Positions 6,665 to 16,113 of a DNA stretch of 64,000 nucleotides are shown piece after piece (within the stretch, counting starts at the first letter, position 1; each line of letters begins with the position of its first letter). The DNA is from Candidatus Sulfurimonas marisnigri. GTDB taxonomy: Bacteria; Campylobacterota; Campylobacteria; Campylobacterales; Sulfurimonadaceae. A program made the position numbers and the translations under genes. The notes beneath the pieces are model-generated. The model searched no databases, had not been told where the DNA came from, and worked only from the letters and a program-made list of their open reading frames with translations. Location of the stretch: NCBI RefSeq assembly GCF_015265475.1, contig NZ_CP054493.1:2170001-2234000 (forward strand). Direction: 5' to 3'.

Positions 6665-8506
6665 ATGGAATCAAAACAAAAAGTTATTGTATCACTAGTT
6701 ATTATTTTTACTCTGTTTTTTATAGCTATGATAGTTAGCACAGTAGTAAATTTTAGAAACTACGGTATAAAAACAGCTGAAGACAAGGCTAGCATTACTG
6801 CAGAAATTGTAAAGATAGGTCTAACTGCACATATGGTTAATGGAATTACAGATCAGAGAGACTATTTTCTAAAACAGATAGGCGATGTAGAGAAGATTAG
6901 TCAACTTTGGATAGCAAGATCTCCTAGCGTTGTAAAACAGTACGGAGAAGGTCATAATAATGAAGTACCAAGGGATGATATAGATAAAGAGGTGCTTGAA
7001 ACTGGAAATACAAAATCAATCACTACGGAAACACTAAGTAAAAGCACAATGCGTGTAACTATCCCTTTTGCTGCATCAGAATTTCAGACTCCAAGCTGTA
7101 TGGGGTGTCATGAGGCAAAAGAGGGGGAAGTTTTAGGTGTTGTAAGTATGGTAATGGATATAACTGAACTTCGTATGGGTAGCATTAGAACCGTTCTTTA
7201 TAATATGGGGCTTACATTGATTGCTGTCTTATTTGTTTTTATAGTAATAAATAGGTTTATCAAACCATTCGTCAGTATATTTTATTCTATAAGGGATGTT
7301 ATGAATGGTGCAAAACATGGTGACTACTCTATCAGAGTTAAAGGTTCTAAGAATGAGGAGAACTCTTCATTGGCAAGCCTTTTAAACTCTCTTCTGGAAA
7401 AACTGCAACATACCTTTGAAGAGCTGGATAAGAAAGTATATGTATTTATAAAAAATAAGAACTATGTGAAAGAGGCTGACCCCCTTAAAAACATCAACTG
7501 TACAATAGATAGACTATCTGACATCTACAAGTTTAAACAGACTATAGAGAATGATAAAGAGCTAGAAGATATATATAACAGAATAGCATACGTTTTGAAA
7601 AATCATTTTAATCTAAATGACTTTACTATTGTTGAAATTGACACTATGAATAAGCTCAAAAAAATCGTTCACTCAGAAAAAGAGTGTCACTGTGATGTCA
7701 TAGAAAACGAGTGTAGAGCAGACCGTATAAATGCAAGTGTAGACTCAACTGTTTTTGCAAACTCCTGTGAACTCTCTAAACTTGAAGAGGGAAAAGAGTA
7801 TATCTGTACTCCGTATACAATATCAAATGAACTGCAACTTGTTCTAACAATTGTTACAAGTGATGAGAAGCAGACTGAATATGTAAGATCTATAATGAGT
7901 GATATAGAAGATTATATAACAACAGCACGGCCTGCAATAGTTGGAAAAAAATTGATGCAAACTCTTAACAAAATAGCAAGAGTTGATCAACTTACTAATA
8001 TGTACAATCGAAAGTTTTTAGACGAATTTGCTGATATATCGGTTCCGCAGGCACTTCGCGCAAATACATCGTATGGTGTTTTAATGATTGATATTGATTA
8101 CTTTAAAATGATAAATGACGACTATGGACACGATGTAGGTGATGAAGCTATTCGCATAGTCTCTGGTGTAATCAGAAAACAGATACGCAAATCTGACCTT
8201 GCGATTCGTTATGGTGGGGAGGAGTTTATAGCACTTCTATACAACTGTAATGAAGAGAATATTATAAAAATCGCAGAATCAATAAGAGTAGAATTTTCTA
8301 AACAAAAGATTCCTGCAGCTGGTAAAACATTTAGTAAAACATTAAGTGTAGGGTGTTCTCGTTTCCCGCAAGACAGTGACAGTATTTGGAAATGTATTAA
8401 ATTTGCTGATATTTCATTGTACCAGGCAAAAGAGGGTGGAAGAAACCAAGTTGTGGCTTTCAAACAAGAGATGCTTGATAACAAAGAGATGGGTGAGAGT
8501 TACTAA
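6665..8506 (+). CDS. Haem-sensor diguanylate cyclase (Tll0287-like periplasmic domain, GGDEF)
   Basis: Makes cyclic di-GMP. Order: one N-terminal membrane helix (about 10-30), a periplasmic sensor with CMGCH (near residue 145) as in Tll0287-like/DUF3365 domains that bind c-type haem, a second helix (about 178-198), a HAMP-like linker, a middle GAF-like region with the cysteine cluster ECHCDVIENEC, and a C-terminal GGDEF domain with an active GGEEF (about 516-520). RKSD five residues before it is a product-inhibition I-site. The ATG at 6665 has AAGG upstream and is chosen over the TTG one codon earlier. It probably senses redox state, NO or O2 through haem. Confidence 0.85.
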   Translation: MESKQKVIVSLVIIFTLFFIAMIVSTVVNFRNYGIKTAEDKASITAEIVKIGLTAHMVNGITDQRDYFLKQIGDVEKISQLWIARSPSVVKQYGEGHNNEVPRDDIDKEVLETGNTKSITTETLSKSTMRVTIPFAASEFQTPSCMGCHEAKEGEVLGVVSMVMDITELRMGSIRTVLYNMGLTLIAVLFVFIVINRFIKPFVSIFYSIRDVMNGAKHGDYSIRVKGSKNEENSSLASLLNSLLEKLQHTFEELDKKVYVFIKNKNYVKEADPLKNINCTIDRLSDIYKFKQTIENDKELEDIYNRIAYVLKNHFNLNDFTIVEIDTMNKLKKIVHSEKECHCDVIENECRADRINASVDSTVFANSCELSKLEEGKEYICTPYTISNELQLVLTIVTSDEKQTEYVRSIMSDIEDYITTARPAIVGKKLMQTLNKIARVDQLTNMYNRKFLDEFADISVPQALRANTSYGVLMIDIDYFKMINDDYGHDVGDEAIRIVSGVIRKQIRKSDLAIRYGGEEFIALLYNCNEENIIKIAESIRVEFSKQKIPAAGKTFSKTLSVGCSRFPQDSDSIWKCIKFADISLYQAKEGGRNQVVAFKQEMLDNKEMGESY

Positions 8507-8515
8507 CTACAACTA

Positions 8516-8544
8516 AAGCAATACGGTGTCTTACCGTGTTGCTT
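8516..8544. terminator. Convergent terminator hairpin
   Basis: AAGCAATACGG and CCGTGTTGCTT pair over 11 bp with one G-U wobble and a seven-base loop. Lies just after the diguanylate cyclase gene and before the end of the opposite-strand epimerase gene, so it can serve both strands; tails are AAAATATTC on one side and TTTAG on the other. Confidence 0.65.
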
Positions 8545-8574
8545 AAAATATTCTACATGAAGAAAATATATTTA

Positions 8575-9447
8575 TTAATTGATTATACTTTCTAAAGCAT
8601 CTTCAAATTTTTCATAATCAAAAGCAAAACCATTTTCAAGTAACTTTGTTGGATACACCTCTTTTGAATCAAGCATAACAGTAGATCCCTCTCCAAAAAC
8701 AAGTTTCAATATAAAAGATGGAACTGTGAAAAAAGTAGGCCTATGTAGCAGTTTTCCTAAGATTTCTGTCTGTTCATTATTCGATATAGGAAATGGTGAG
8801 GTAAAGTTTACAGAGCCTCTGATTTCTGGAGTTTTTATAATAAATTCAATAGCTCTAAGTAAATCATCTATATGTATCCATGAGACCATTTGTGAGCCGT
8901 TACCAATGTTTCCGCCAACTCCCATTTTAAATGGAGGCAACATCTTTTGCATCGCACCACCCTCTTTTGCGTATATAACACCAAACCTCATCTGCACTGA
9001 CCTGACACCATGAAATTCAGCTTTTCTGGCCTCTGCTTCCCAATCTTGACATAAGTTAGATAAAAAATCATCCGCAAAATTTTGAGAATCATCATTGTTT
9101 GAGTAAGTGGAATTATAAATACCTACAGCAGATGCAGTTAAAAAAAGTTTCGGTTTATCTTTACACAGCGCCATAGCATCGACTAGCTTTTTAGTTGTAT
9201 CTATGCGGCTGCTGTAAAGATTTCTCTTATACTCCTCACTCCAACGAGCTAAAATAGTAGTTCCACTTAGGTTAATTAATATGTCACACTTCTCTAGCTG
9301 CTTAGATATACTCTCTATCAGTGTATCTTGGCGTACTTTTATACCAATCACTTCATTGTGTTTTGAATTAAACAGAGTTTCTAATTTTGAGCCAACTAAG
9401 CCGCTTTTGCCGCAAATCACTATTTTTAGTTTATTTCCTATTGACAT
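8575..9447 (-). CDS. TIGR01777-family NAD(P)-dependent epimerase/oxidoreductase
   Basis: A short-chain-type Rossmann protein of 290 residues. The N-terminal nucleotide motif is VICGKSGLVGSKL; LINLSGTTILARWSEEYKR is the family hallmark (YfcH/SulA-like), as are LTASAVGIY with a Ser-x-x-x-Tyr pattern and MVSWIHIDDL. A C-terminal DUF1731-like part (HRPTFFTVPSFILKLVFGE) completes it. Biological substrate is unknown in this family. Single gene between two terminators/neighbours in opposite orientation to the left. Confidence 0.8.
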   Translation of the reverse strand: MSIGNKLKIVICGKSGLVGSKLETLFNSKHNEVIGIKVRQDTLIESISKQLEKCDILINLSGTTILARWSEEYKRNLYSSRIDTTKKLVDAMALCKDKPKLFLTASAVGIYNSTYSNNDDSQNFADDFLSNLCQDWEAEARKAEFHGVRSVQMRFGVIYAKEGGAMQKMLPPFKMGVGGNIGNGSQMVSWIHIDDLLRAIEFIIKTPEIRGSVNFTSPFPISNNEQTEILGKLLHRPTFFTVPSFILKLVFGEGSTVMLDSKEVYPTKLLENGFAFDYEKFEDALESIIN

Positions 9448-9506
9448 GTAATACTCCTCAAAACAAATATTGTTTTGATTATAGAGCGATGTTAATAAAA
9501 AAGCCC

Positions 9507-11744
9507 TTATAGTTCCAAAAGAACGGTATCTCTTCTGGTAACTTCAAATTTCTTGCAGGCACTCTCAAAAGCTCCACTCTCACCAATTAAAATACACTTA
9601 TGCTTAGCTCTAGTAACCGCTGTATAAATCAACTTTGTGTTGTGCATAATAAAGTGAGAGAAACTCATAGGGATAACAACAATGTCGTACTCCATCCCTT
9701 GAACTTTGTGAATGGTAAGAGCATAAGAGAGCATCAAGTGGGACTTTAACTCTTCGTACTCATATACAACTACAACATCCTCATTTGGGTAAAAAACAAA
9801 CACCTGCTCATCTTCTTCTTCTATCTTAAAAAGCAGTCCGCTCATGCCGTTAAATATTCTTCTTTGACTCGACTCTTCCCCGCTCTTAAAACCATCTGTG
9901 CTCCATGAAGTCATGTTCTCATTTTTTGTGTGGACAACTTTGTCCATAAGTCTAAACTCACTCCCCCCTTTTTTAACACACTTTTTAGGGTTTGGATTAA
10001 AGTACTCCTGCAAAACTATGTTAAGATTGTTTGAGCCCAGAGTTCCGCCCTTCATTGGGGTTATAACTTGAAAATAATTCAGATACTCTTTTATCTGCTT
10101 GTTGCTCAGTCTATATCTTGCCTTCTCGATTGACTCTACAACTTTATGCACGATTTGAGTAACAATCTGAGAGGCGTTATCCTCACGCATATCTTGTAAC
10201 TCATTTTGTGAGAGTTGATTTTTCACAGCATAGTAGTTAGCCATACTAACATCAATAAACTCAAAATCCTCATACTGCATCCTATACTCCGGCACAATCC
10301 CTTTTCGTATATCATTAGCTATTAAAGTTATAGCTTGATCTTCGCTCTGTCGGTAGATTTTTGTAAGCTTTACTATCGGTGCCAATTTTAATTCTAAAAC
10401 GTCACTTAAAATATTTCCTGCACCTATTGGCGGTAGTTGTGCATCATCTCCAACAACAATAAGCACGGCTTTATTACTTATCTTTCTCACAAGTCTTGCA
10501 AAAAGAGACGAGTTAATCATGGAAGCTTCATCTATAAGAACAACAGAAAATGGAAAATGGTCCCTATCCTCAAACTTTACTAAAAGAGATTGAATTGTTG
10601 CACTCTCATAACCTGTGGTATCTGCAATTCTCTGAGATGCTATGCCACTTAAAGCACATGTCATTATCTCTTTTGCATCGTATCTTGTATTTAACAAATC
10701 AAGTATAGTTTTTGAGGTTGTACTCTTCCCTGTTCCTGCATACCCGACTAAAAAAAGGAGTGATGCACCTTCATTAATCTTTTGAACTGCCTCTTTTTGC
10801 TGTTCTCCAAGCTGTAATTCACTCTCTTTTAAAAATTCATCCAAATTACCGACTAAACCGCCACTGTCTTTTTTTGCCCGCTCTTTAAAAGTGTCATATA
10901 AATATTTTTCAGAGTCATAAAGCCTAGCTGGAGAAACTCTGCTATTTTTCATAATAACAATACTTTGCTCACTAACTCTCTCAATAAGTGCCACTTCATA
11001 CAGATGGTTTTTATCGCTGAATCCAAGAAGTTCATTAAGTCCGGCAAACAGTATATCTTTTGCTACGCAGCTATTTCCCTGTTGCTCACAGTAATTCATA
11101 AGCACATAATCCATAGCAGAACTTATGCGGTTATCATTTTCTGGAGTAACGCCCATTTTAAGTGCCAACTCATCTGCCCTCTTAAACCCTATAGAGTTTA
11201 TTGAGGTCAAAATATATGGATTGTTTTTTATCTTAGTGCAAGGTTCATCTACGTCTTTCATAGCAGTTGAGATTGTTATAAGCAAAGCCTGAGATACATC
11301 ATAAGGGCTTAAAAACTCGCCAAGTTTTCTCATGGAGCGAAATTTTTTCCAAGACTCTTGAATCTTCTTTAATCTCTTCTCTTTTATCCCGTTGAACTCC
11401 AAAAGTTTTTCTATATCATTATCCAAGATTTCAATAAGCTTCTCATTTCCAAAATGTTCAATGAGTTCAGCGGAGAGCTGTTTAGTAAAACCTTTAACAA
11501 TTTTGTTTAAAAAGAAAAAAAGTTGATTTTGATTTACTTTGATAGATTCAAATTTGAAGGTTTTTCCGTATTTTTTATGCTCTTCCCAGTAACCTTTTAA
11601 GGTTATAGCCGACCCTTTTATATGACTGACTTCGCTCTCATAGTAAGAGCCGCTGACTTTTTCACCGCTTTTTAAAACAGCAATAAAAAAGCCCTCATCC
11701 TCAAAAAGTATTTTGTCTATTTGACCGATGAGTGTATCACTCAA
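9507..11744 (-). CDS. recD2: RecD2/TraA-type ATP-dependent DNA helicase
   Basis: A superfamily 1B 5'-3' DNA helicase of 745 residues, the stand-alone RecD2 type. The N-terminus has the RecD2-specific domain with helix-hairpin-helix-like segments; Walker A GYAGTGKST is near residue 335, Walker B VVLIDEAS near 418, and the C-terminal SALTIHK-type motif appears as YALTIHKVQGMEYD before VTRAK. RecB and RecC are not nearby, as expected for RecD2. Starts three bases after the stop of glyQ, with which it is co-transcribed. Confidence 0.85.
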   Translation of the reverse strand: MSDTLIGQIDKILFEDEGFFIAVLKSGEKVSGSYYESEVSHIKGSAITLKGYWEEHKKYGKTFKFESIKVNQNQLFFFLNKIVKGFTKQLSAELIEHFGNEKLIEILDNDIEKLLEFNGIKEKRLKKIQESWKKFRSMRKLGEFLSPYDVSQALLITISTAMKDVDEPCTKIKNNPYILTSINSIGFKRADELALKMGVTPENDNRISSAMDYVLMNYCEQQGNSCVAKDILFAGLNELLGFSDKNHLYEVALIERVSEQSIVIMKNSRVSPARLYDSEKYLYDTFKERAKKDSGGLVGNLDEFLKESELQLGEQQKEAVQKINEGASLLFLVGYAGTGKSTTSKTILDLLNTRYDAKEIMTCALSGIASQRIADTTGYESATIQSLLVKFEDRDHFPFSVVLIDEASMINSSLFARLVRKISNKAVLIVVGDDAQLPPIGAGNILSDVLELKLAPIVKLTKIYRQSEDQAITLIANDIRKGIVPEYRMQYEDFEFIDVSMANYYAVKNQLSQNELQDMREDNASQIVTQIVHKVVESIEKARYRLSNKQIKEYLNYFQVITPMKGGTLGSNNLNIVLQEYFNPNPKKCVKKGGSEFRLMDKVVHTKNENMTSWSTDGFKSGEESSQRRIFNGMSGLLFKIEEEDEQVFVFYPNEDVVVVYEYEELKSHLMLSYALTIHKVQGMEYDIVVIPMSFSHFIMHNTKLIYTAVTRAKHKCILIGESGAFESACKKFEVTRRDTVLLEL

Positions 11745-11747
11745 GAA

Positions 11748-12629
11748 CTAAGCCTTAACTCTCTCAATTCTCTCAGCTTCTTGTGATTTGTAAAGTTCTG
11801 CGCACCCTTTTGAAAGTTCACGGATTTTTAAAATGTAGTTTTGTCTCTCTGTTTGTGAGATAGCTTTTCTTGCATCCAAAACATTAAATGTATTTGCTGC
11901 TGCCATACATAAATCGTAAGCAGGAAGAGGAAGTCCAGCTTCAATAGTGCGCAAACACTCTTTACTTTTTGCATTAAAATCAGCAAACAACATCTCAACA
12001 TCTGCAACTTCAAAGTTGTACTTTGAGAACTCTATTTCACTCTCTTTATGAACATCTCTATAGTAAGTTTTTCCGTGCTTATTTTCATTCCAAACGATGT
12101 CAAAAATTGTATCAACACCTTGAAGGTACATAGCAAGTCTCTCAGTTCCGTAAGTAATCTCAACAGCCACAGGGCTACACTCTATCCCTCCAACTTGCTG
12201 AAAATAAGTAAACTGAGTAACTTCCATGCCGTTTAGCCAAACTTCCCAACCAAGACCCCATGCACCTAGTGTTGGAGATTCCCAGTTGTCTTCTACAAAA
12301 CGGATATCGTGCTGTGAAACATCAAGCCCTAGGTACTCTAAAGATTTAAGGTAAAGCTCTTGTATATTATCTGGAGAAGGTTTTATAAGTGCCTGAAACT
12401 GATAGTAAGAACCCAATCTATTAGGATTTTCTCCATATCTACCATCTGTCGGTCGGCGAGATGGAGCGACATATGCAACTGACCAAGGGGTTGAATCTAG
12501 TGAACGAAGAAATGTTGCTGGATGAAAAGTTCCAGCTCCTGCTGAAATATCATAAGGTTGAACAATATTGCAACCCTGTTTCATCCAAAATTCTTGTAGT
12601 TTTAGTAGCATTTCGCTAAAAGTTATCAT
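11748..12629 (-). CDS. glyQ: Glycyl-tRNA synthetase alpha subunit
   Basis: Catalytic subunit of the bacterial heterotetrameric glycyl-tRNA synthetase, charging tRNA-Gly with the beta subunit GlyS (gene not in this window). Conserved segments include [60 protein letters not shown] and [10 protein letters not shown]. Length 293 is typical. Upstream, 12630-12798 contains only an AT-rich gap with a possible promoter and no recognisable element. Confidence 0.95.
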   Translation of the reverse strand: MITFSEMLLKLQEFWMKQGCNIVQPYDISAGAGTFHPATFLRSLDSTPWSVAYVAPSRRPTDGRYGENPNRLGSYYQFQALIKPSPDNIQELYLKSLEYLGLDVSQHDIRFVEDNWESPTLGAWGLGWEVWLNGMEVTQFTYFQQVGGIECSPVAVEITYGTERLAMYLQGVDTIFDIVWNENKHGKTYYRDVHKESEIEFSKYNFEVADVEMLFADFNAKSKECLRTIEAGLPLPAYDLCMAAANTFNVLDARKAISQTERQNYILKIRELSKGCAELYKSQEAERIERVKA

Positions 12630-12798
12630 TTATATACCTTAGTTTTTTTATTACGATATTGAAAGTACTTACGCTATCTACTCTAACACTTTGTTTAACT
12701 CAGCATAAAGCTCACGGCAGAAGTAGCTTTTTTTATTAACTTGTTTATATTTTCGTAATTATACCAAGCTGAGTTAAAAGTTAGATTTATTAAAGTTT

Positions 12799-13656
12799 TT
12801 ATGCCACTTTACAAACAATATCACCAATCTCTTTACCTAAAGAGTTAGCGACAACACTACATTTTACTTTAAGTAAAAAGCAGATATTTTGTCTATGGGA
12901 TGGCCTCATACACTCATAATTACCCATCCCTTTTGAGATAACTAGGTCTGCACTGTCAAAAAGTTTCTGAGAGTAGGAGTTAGCACGATTATATGTAAAT
13001 CCTGGTGTATTCACTCCACTGTCTACCAGCTCACAAAGTTTATCGAACCCAGCTTCTTTTGCCTCTTTCATCGTAACATCATTAATAATCGGATTTCCTC
13101 TAACCATATATGAAAATTCTATATGTGGATATAACTCTTTAAGAGTTTCAATAAACAAATAGTCAAATATATGTTCACCCACGTTATCTCCAATAACCAA
13201 AACTGTTTTTACTGTAGTTAATTTTTCTTTCAGTATCTCAAAGTCATTATATGCGAAGTTGGTGTCAAATATCTTATTTAGTTCATCCTCTAAATCAAAT
13301 TCTACAGCAGCTGCTAAATCTATAACATTTCCAGCTACTGCTATTTTTGTTGCAATTAAAAGCTTATTTCTTGAAGATAATAGTCTATCTTTTAGCAGAG
13401 GTATAAATGAAAGTGCTTTTTTTGTTGAGAGCTCTTTAACCTCATCGTAAAGATCAGTTTTATTTGCAATTTCTGCGAGTTTTTCATAAACATAAGAGGC
13501 AATTTCTGGAGGATTATCTTTAAACGAGAACTCTTTACTCATATGCTCAACTGTCGAAATCATCTCACTTGCTAAAGACTCAGAAGCTTTTATAGCTTTT
13601 GCAACTCTAGCACTTTGATTTATTATACAGCCAACACACTCTTCTTCTATATTCAT
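12799..13656 (-). CDS. DUF89/ARMT1-like damage-control phosphatase family protein
   Basis: A DUF89 protein: N-terminal EECVGCIINQ cysteine pair as in the bacterial subfamily, an Asn/Asp-rich metal-site region (VLVIGDNVGEHIFD) and, further on, RGNPIINDVTM and VISKGMGNYE. Family members remove phosphate from damaged or harmful phosphometabolites with a divalent metal. The start at 13656 (MNIEEECVG, with AAGG upstream) fits the family; the longer frame to 13743 would translate a hairpin-rich intergenic stretch. Confidence 0.75.
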   Translation of the reverse strand: MNIEEECVGCIINQSARVAKAIKASESLASEMISTVEHMSKEFSFKDNPPEIASYVYEKLAEIANKTDLYDEVKELSTKKALSFIPLLKDRLLSSRNKLLIATKIAVAGNVIDLAAAVEFDLEDELNKIFDTNFAYNDFEILKEKLTTVKTVLVIGDNVGEHIFDYLFIETLKELYPHIEFSYMVRGNPIINDVTMKEAKEAGFDKLCELVDSGVNTPGFTYNRANSYSQKLFDSADLVISKGMGNYECMRPSHRQNICFLLKVKCSVVANSLGKEIGDIVCKVA

Positions 13657-13711
13657 ATTTAAATCAACCTTATATATTTTCTCAAAAAAATTATTTTTTG
13701 TAGCTTTAGGG

Positions 13712-13756
13712 GGTTGTAGGGAGTTTGGTCCCTGCCAATACAATGGGCACTATGCT
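13712..13756. repeat. Intergenic stacked hairpins (element 1)
   Basis: Two hairpins lie back to back between the DUF3972 and DUF89 genes: GTAGGGA-N6-TCCCTGC, then ATGGGCA-CTA-TGCTCAT, each with one G-U wobble. The words CCTGCC and CAATGGGC reappear in the gap at 33.0 kb. Could be a terminator/attenuator or a small dispersed repeat. Confidence 0.4.
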
Positions 13757-13770
13757 CATTATATTATTAA

Positions 13771-14241
13771 TCAAGTAGTATGTTCATCTATCGCTTTATT
13801 CCACATAAGTTTATATTTTCTTCTCATAAACTCAACTTCTTGCTGTGAAAGCTTAAGTTGTTCAGTTAAAGTTGCTATAGTTTTTCTGTCTTCATCATAA
13901 AGTTCTTGTAAAGACCCAAGTGCTTCTCTTAAAAATTCATTTTCAGCTCTTACGGCTACAAGAGTTTCATCTTTAGCATCAAGAACTTTCTCATGAAGGT
14001 TAATGATTGTGCCGATTGTTTTTTCAACAAACTGAGGCTGAACTAACATATCATGAGTATTGCGAGCAGAGAGTTCTCTTAGTTGAGCTGGAACTACCTC
14101 ACTTGAACCTTTAGATGGATCAATATATCTAACCCCATCTTCTACCTTTAGAGTGAGTTTTCCTCTATCTGCTAATTCATCAATAGCTGAAAGATCTAAC
14201 CCCGTAAGTTCCATATACTCTTCATCACTCATCCACTTCAT
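13771..14241 (-). CDS. DUF3972 coiled-coil protein
   Basis: A 156-residue protein of the DUF3972 family known in Campylobacterota. The N-terminal 45 residues (MSDEEYMELTGLDLSAIDELADRG broken across a helix-turn-helix-like fold) resemble a DNA-binding or MerR-like adaptor; the C-terminal half is a long predicted coiled coil rich in Glu, Lys and Leu. Function unknown. It follows purE by 20 bases on the same strand, so the two are co-transcribed. Confidence 0.65.
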   Translation of the reverse strand: MKWMSDEEYMELTGLDLSAIDELADRGKLTLKVEDGVRYIDPSKGSSEVVPAQLRELSARNTHDMLVQPQFVEKTIGTIINLHEKVLDAKDETLVAVRAENEFLREALGSLQELYDEDRKTIATLTEQLKLSQQEVEFMRRKYKLMWNKAIDEHTT

Positions 14242-14261
14242 TAATGCCCCTTTTATAAAAA

Positions 14262-14762
14262 CTACAAAGATATAATAGTTTCAATCTCCATAGAGTCCAT
14301 CTCAACTTTTTTAGCTTTTGCGATTCTGTCTTCTTTTAACTTAACTGCTAACTCTTCATTGTCTAGTGCTAATATCTGCATTGCCAAATAAGCTGAATTA
14401 ATAGCTCCGGCTTTTCCTATTGCTACAGTAGCAACTGGCATTCCAGCTGGCATTTGAACAGTTGAAAGAAGTGCATCAATACCAGATAGGGCAGATGCAC
14501 TCATCGGCACACCAATAATAGGTTTGACTGTTTTAGATGACAAAACACCTGCCAAATGTGCGGCCATACCCGCCGCAGCAATGAATACCTGCGCCCCTTT
14601 TTTCTCTGCTGTAATTATATACTCTTTAGTTCTCTCTGGTGAACGGTGAGCAGAAGAGATAATCATCTCATAATTTACTCCAAAAGCCTCGAGTGTATCT
14701 GAACATGATTTCATTACCTCATAATCACTTTTACTACCTATTACAATTGAAACAAACTTCAT
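14262..14762 (-). CDS. purE: N5-carboxyaminoimidazole ribonucleotide mutase
   Basis: Moves the carboxyl group of N5-CAIR to form CAIR in purine synthesis. Visible are VIGSKSDYEVMKSC with the SDxxxM substrate loop, SAHRSPERT with the catalytic His, and AAGMAAHLAGVLSSKT followed by GVPM. Length 166 fits class I PurE. AAGGA precedes the ATG. purF is elsewhere in the window (20.4 kb). Confidence 0.95.
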   Translation of the reverse strand: MKFVSIVIGSKSDYEVMKSCSDTLEAFGVNYEMIISSAHRSPERTKEYIITAEKKGAQVFIAAAGMAAHLAGVLSSKTVKPIIGVPMSASALSGIDALLSTVQMPAGMPVATVAIGKAGAINSAYLAMQILALDNEELAVKLKEDRIAKAKKVEMDSMEIETIISL

Positions 14763-14820
14763 TTAGTTTTCCTTATATTATTTTAGATTATACCGCACAA
14801 AAGGTGCAAGGTGTTAAAAT

Positions 14821-16113
14821 TCACTTCTTTGGCTGAGTTCCCATGTCCTCGTTTGACGGAATTCTTAAAAAAGTATATGGTGGAAGTTTTGTAGGCAAAG
14901 TTATGGGATTTAAATTTCCGCTATGGACTTCATCCCACACTTTTTTATTTTCAGCAAGTAGCTGTTTTAACTTTAAATAGGTTCGTCCATCTCTCTCATA
15001 TATAGTACCTATTTCATTATTTACAATTTCTACATGTGAGTTTAGCGGAGCTACTATTTCAAGTTCATCATTTGGAAGAGTCTTGTACTTACATAAAAAA
15101 TGAGTCCCCTCTTCATTAACGATTCCGCTTACCTGGTGCGTACCAAGCTGCATGCTAAAATCCAAACTTTGTGTATCATGTTTTTCGAATGGACGCGACA
15201 CCAAATAAGCATCTGTATATCCACGATTTTGAAGAGATTGAAGTTCATATTGATATTTATCATTATTCACTCTATCCCCGTAATAATCATCTATAGCCAT
15301 TCTGTAAGCTTTTGCTGTAACCGCTGCATAATATGCTGTTTTTGTGCGACCTTCAACCTTAACAGAATCAACAACACCGCTATCTAGTATCTCTTTCATA
15401 TGAGATGCAAGATTTAAATCTTTTGCATTCATAATATATGTACCAATTCCATCATCCTCTTCTAGCTTAAAAAGAGTTCCCGTTTCTGGATTTGCTGCAT
15501 ACATCTCATAAGGAAATCTACAATCATTAGCGCAGCTTCCACGGTTTGGAACTCTACCACTCTGAAGAGTTGAAATAAGGCATCTGCCACTATATGCAAA
15601 GCACATGGAGCCATGAACAAATACCTCCAGCTCTAAATCTGGAAGCTCTTTTTTTATCTCTTTTAAATCTTTTAATGATATTTCACGAGCTGTTATTATG
15701 CGAGTCGCTCCCATATCATAGTAGACTTTTGCATCGAGAACATTCATTACGTTAGCTTGTGTTGAAAGGTGAAGAGGCATGTCTGGTGCTAACTCGTGAG
15801 CAAGTTTTAAGACTCCAGGAGTTGCAACAATAAAAGCATCAGGGTTAAGTTTTGCCATAGCTAAGATATGTTTTTTCAGTAAATTAAGCTGAGAGTTAAA
15901 AGGGAAGCCATTTATAGTTACATATACTTTTTTGCCCCTTGCATGAGCGTAAGCTATACCTTCTGCAAATTCTTCCATACTAAACTCTTTACCGGAGCGA
16001 ATTCGAAGAGAGAAGTGGCTAACTCCACCATATACAGCGTCTGCACCAAAGTCGAACGCAATTTTTAATTTTTCAAGTGTCCCTGCGGGAGATAGAAGTT
16101 CTACTTTTTTCAT
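14821..16113 (-). CDS. U32-family peptidase-like protein (TrhP/YegQ group)
   Basis: The start MKKVELLSPAGTLEKLKIAFDFGADAVYGG is split here as ELLSPAG and GADAVYGG, both diagnostic of family U32. The conserved cysteine set is present in MCFAYSGRC and GSCANDCRFPY, with VEGRTKT. Such proteins (TrhP/RlhA group) act in prephenate-dependent hydroxylation of tRNA uridine or 23S rRNA cytidine rather than as proven proteases. The ATG overlaps the stop of the CheZ-like gene by 4 bases (ATGA). Confidence 0.85.
   Translation of the reverse strand: MKKVELLSPAGTLEKLKIAFDFGADAVYGGVSHFSLRIRSGKEFSMEEFAEGIAYAHARGKKVYVTINGFPFNSQLNLLKKHILAMAKLNPDAFIVATPGVLKLAHELAPDMPLHLSTQANVMNVLDAKVYYDMGATRIITAREISLKDLKEIKKELPDLELEVFVHGSMCFAYSGRCLISTLQSGRVPNRGSCANDCRFPYEMYAANPETGTLFKLEEDDGIGTYIMNAKDLNLASHMKEILDSGVVDSVKVEGRTKTAYYAAVTAKAYRMAIDDYYGDRVNNDKYQYELQSLQNRGYTDAYLVSRPFEKHDTQSLDFSMQLGTHQVSGIVNEEGTHFLCKYKTLPNDELEIVAPLNSHVEIVNNEIGTIYERDGRTYLKLKQLLAENKKVWDEVHSGNLNPITLPTKLPPYTFLRIPSNEDMGTQPKK

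Noticed and set aside
12630-12798. Possible RNA gene in the gap between glyQ and the DUF89 gene
   Set aside because: I looked for a cloverleaf or T-loop and found none; the gap has only AT-rich sequence and weak repeats.
15100-15387. 95-codon plus-strand frame opposite the U32 gene
   Set aside because: Shadow of a well-supported gene; the product has no recognisable features or ribosome site.
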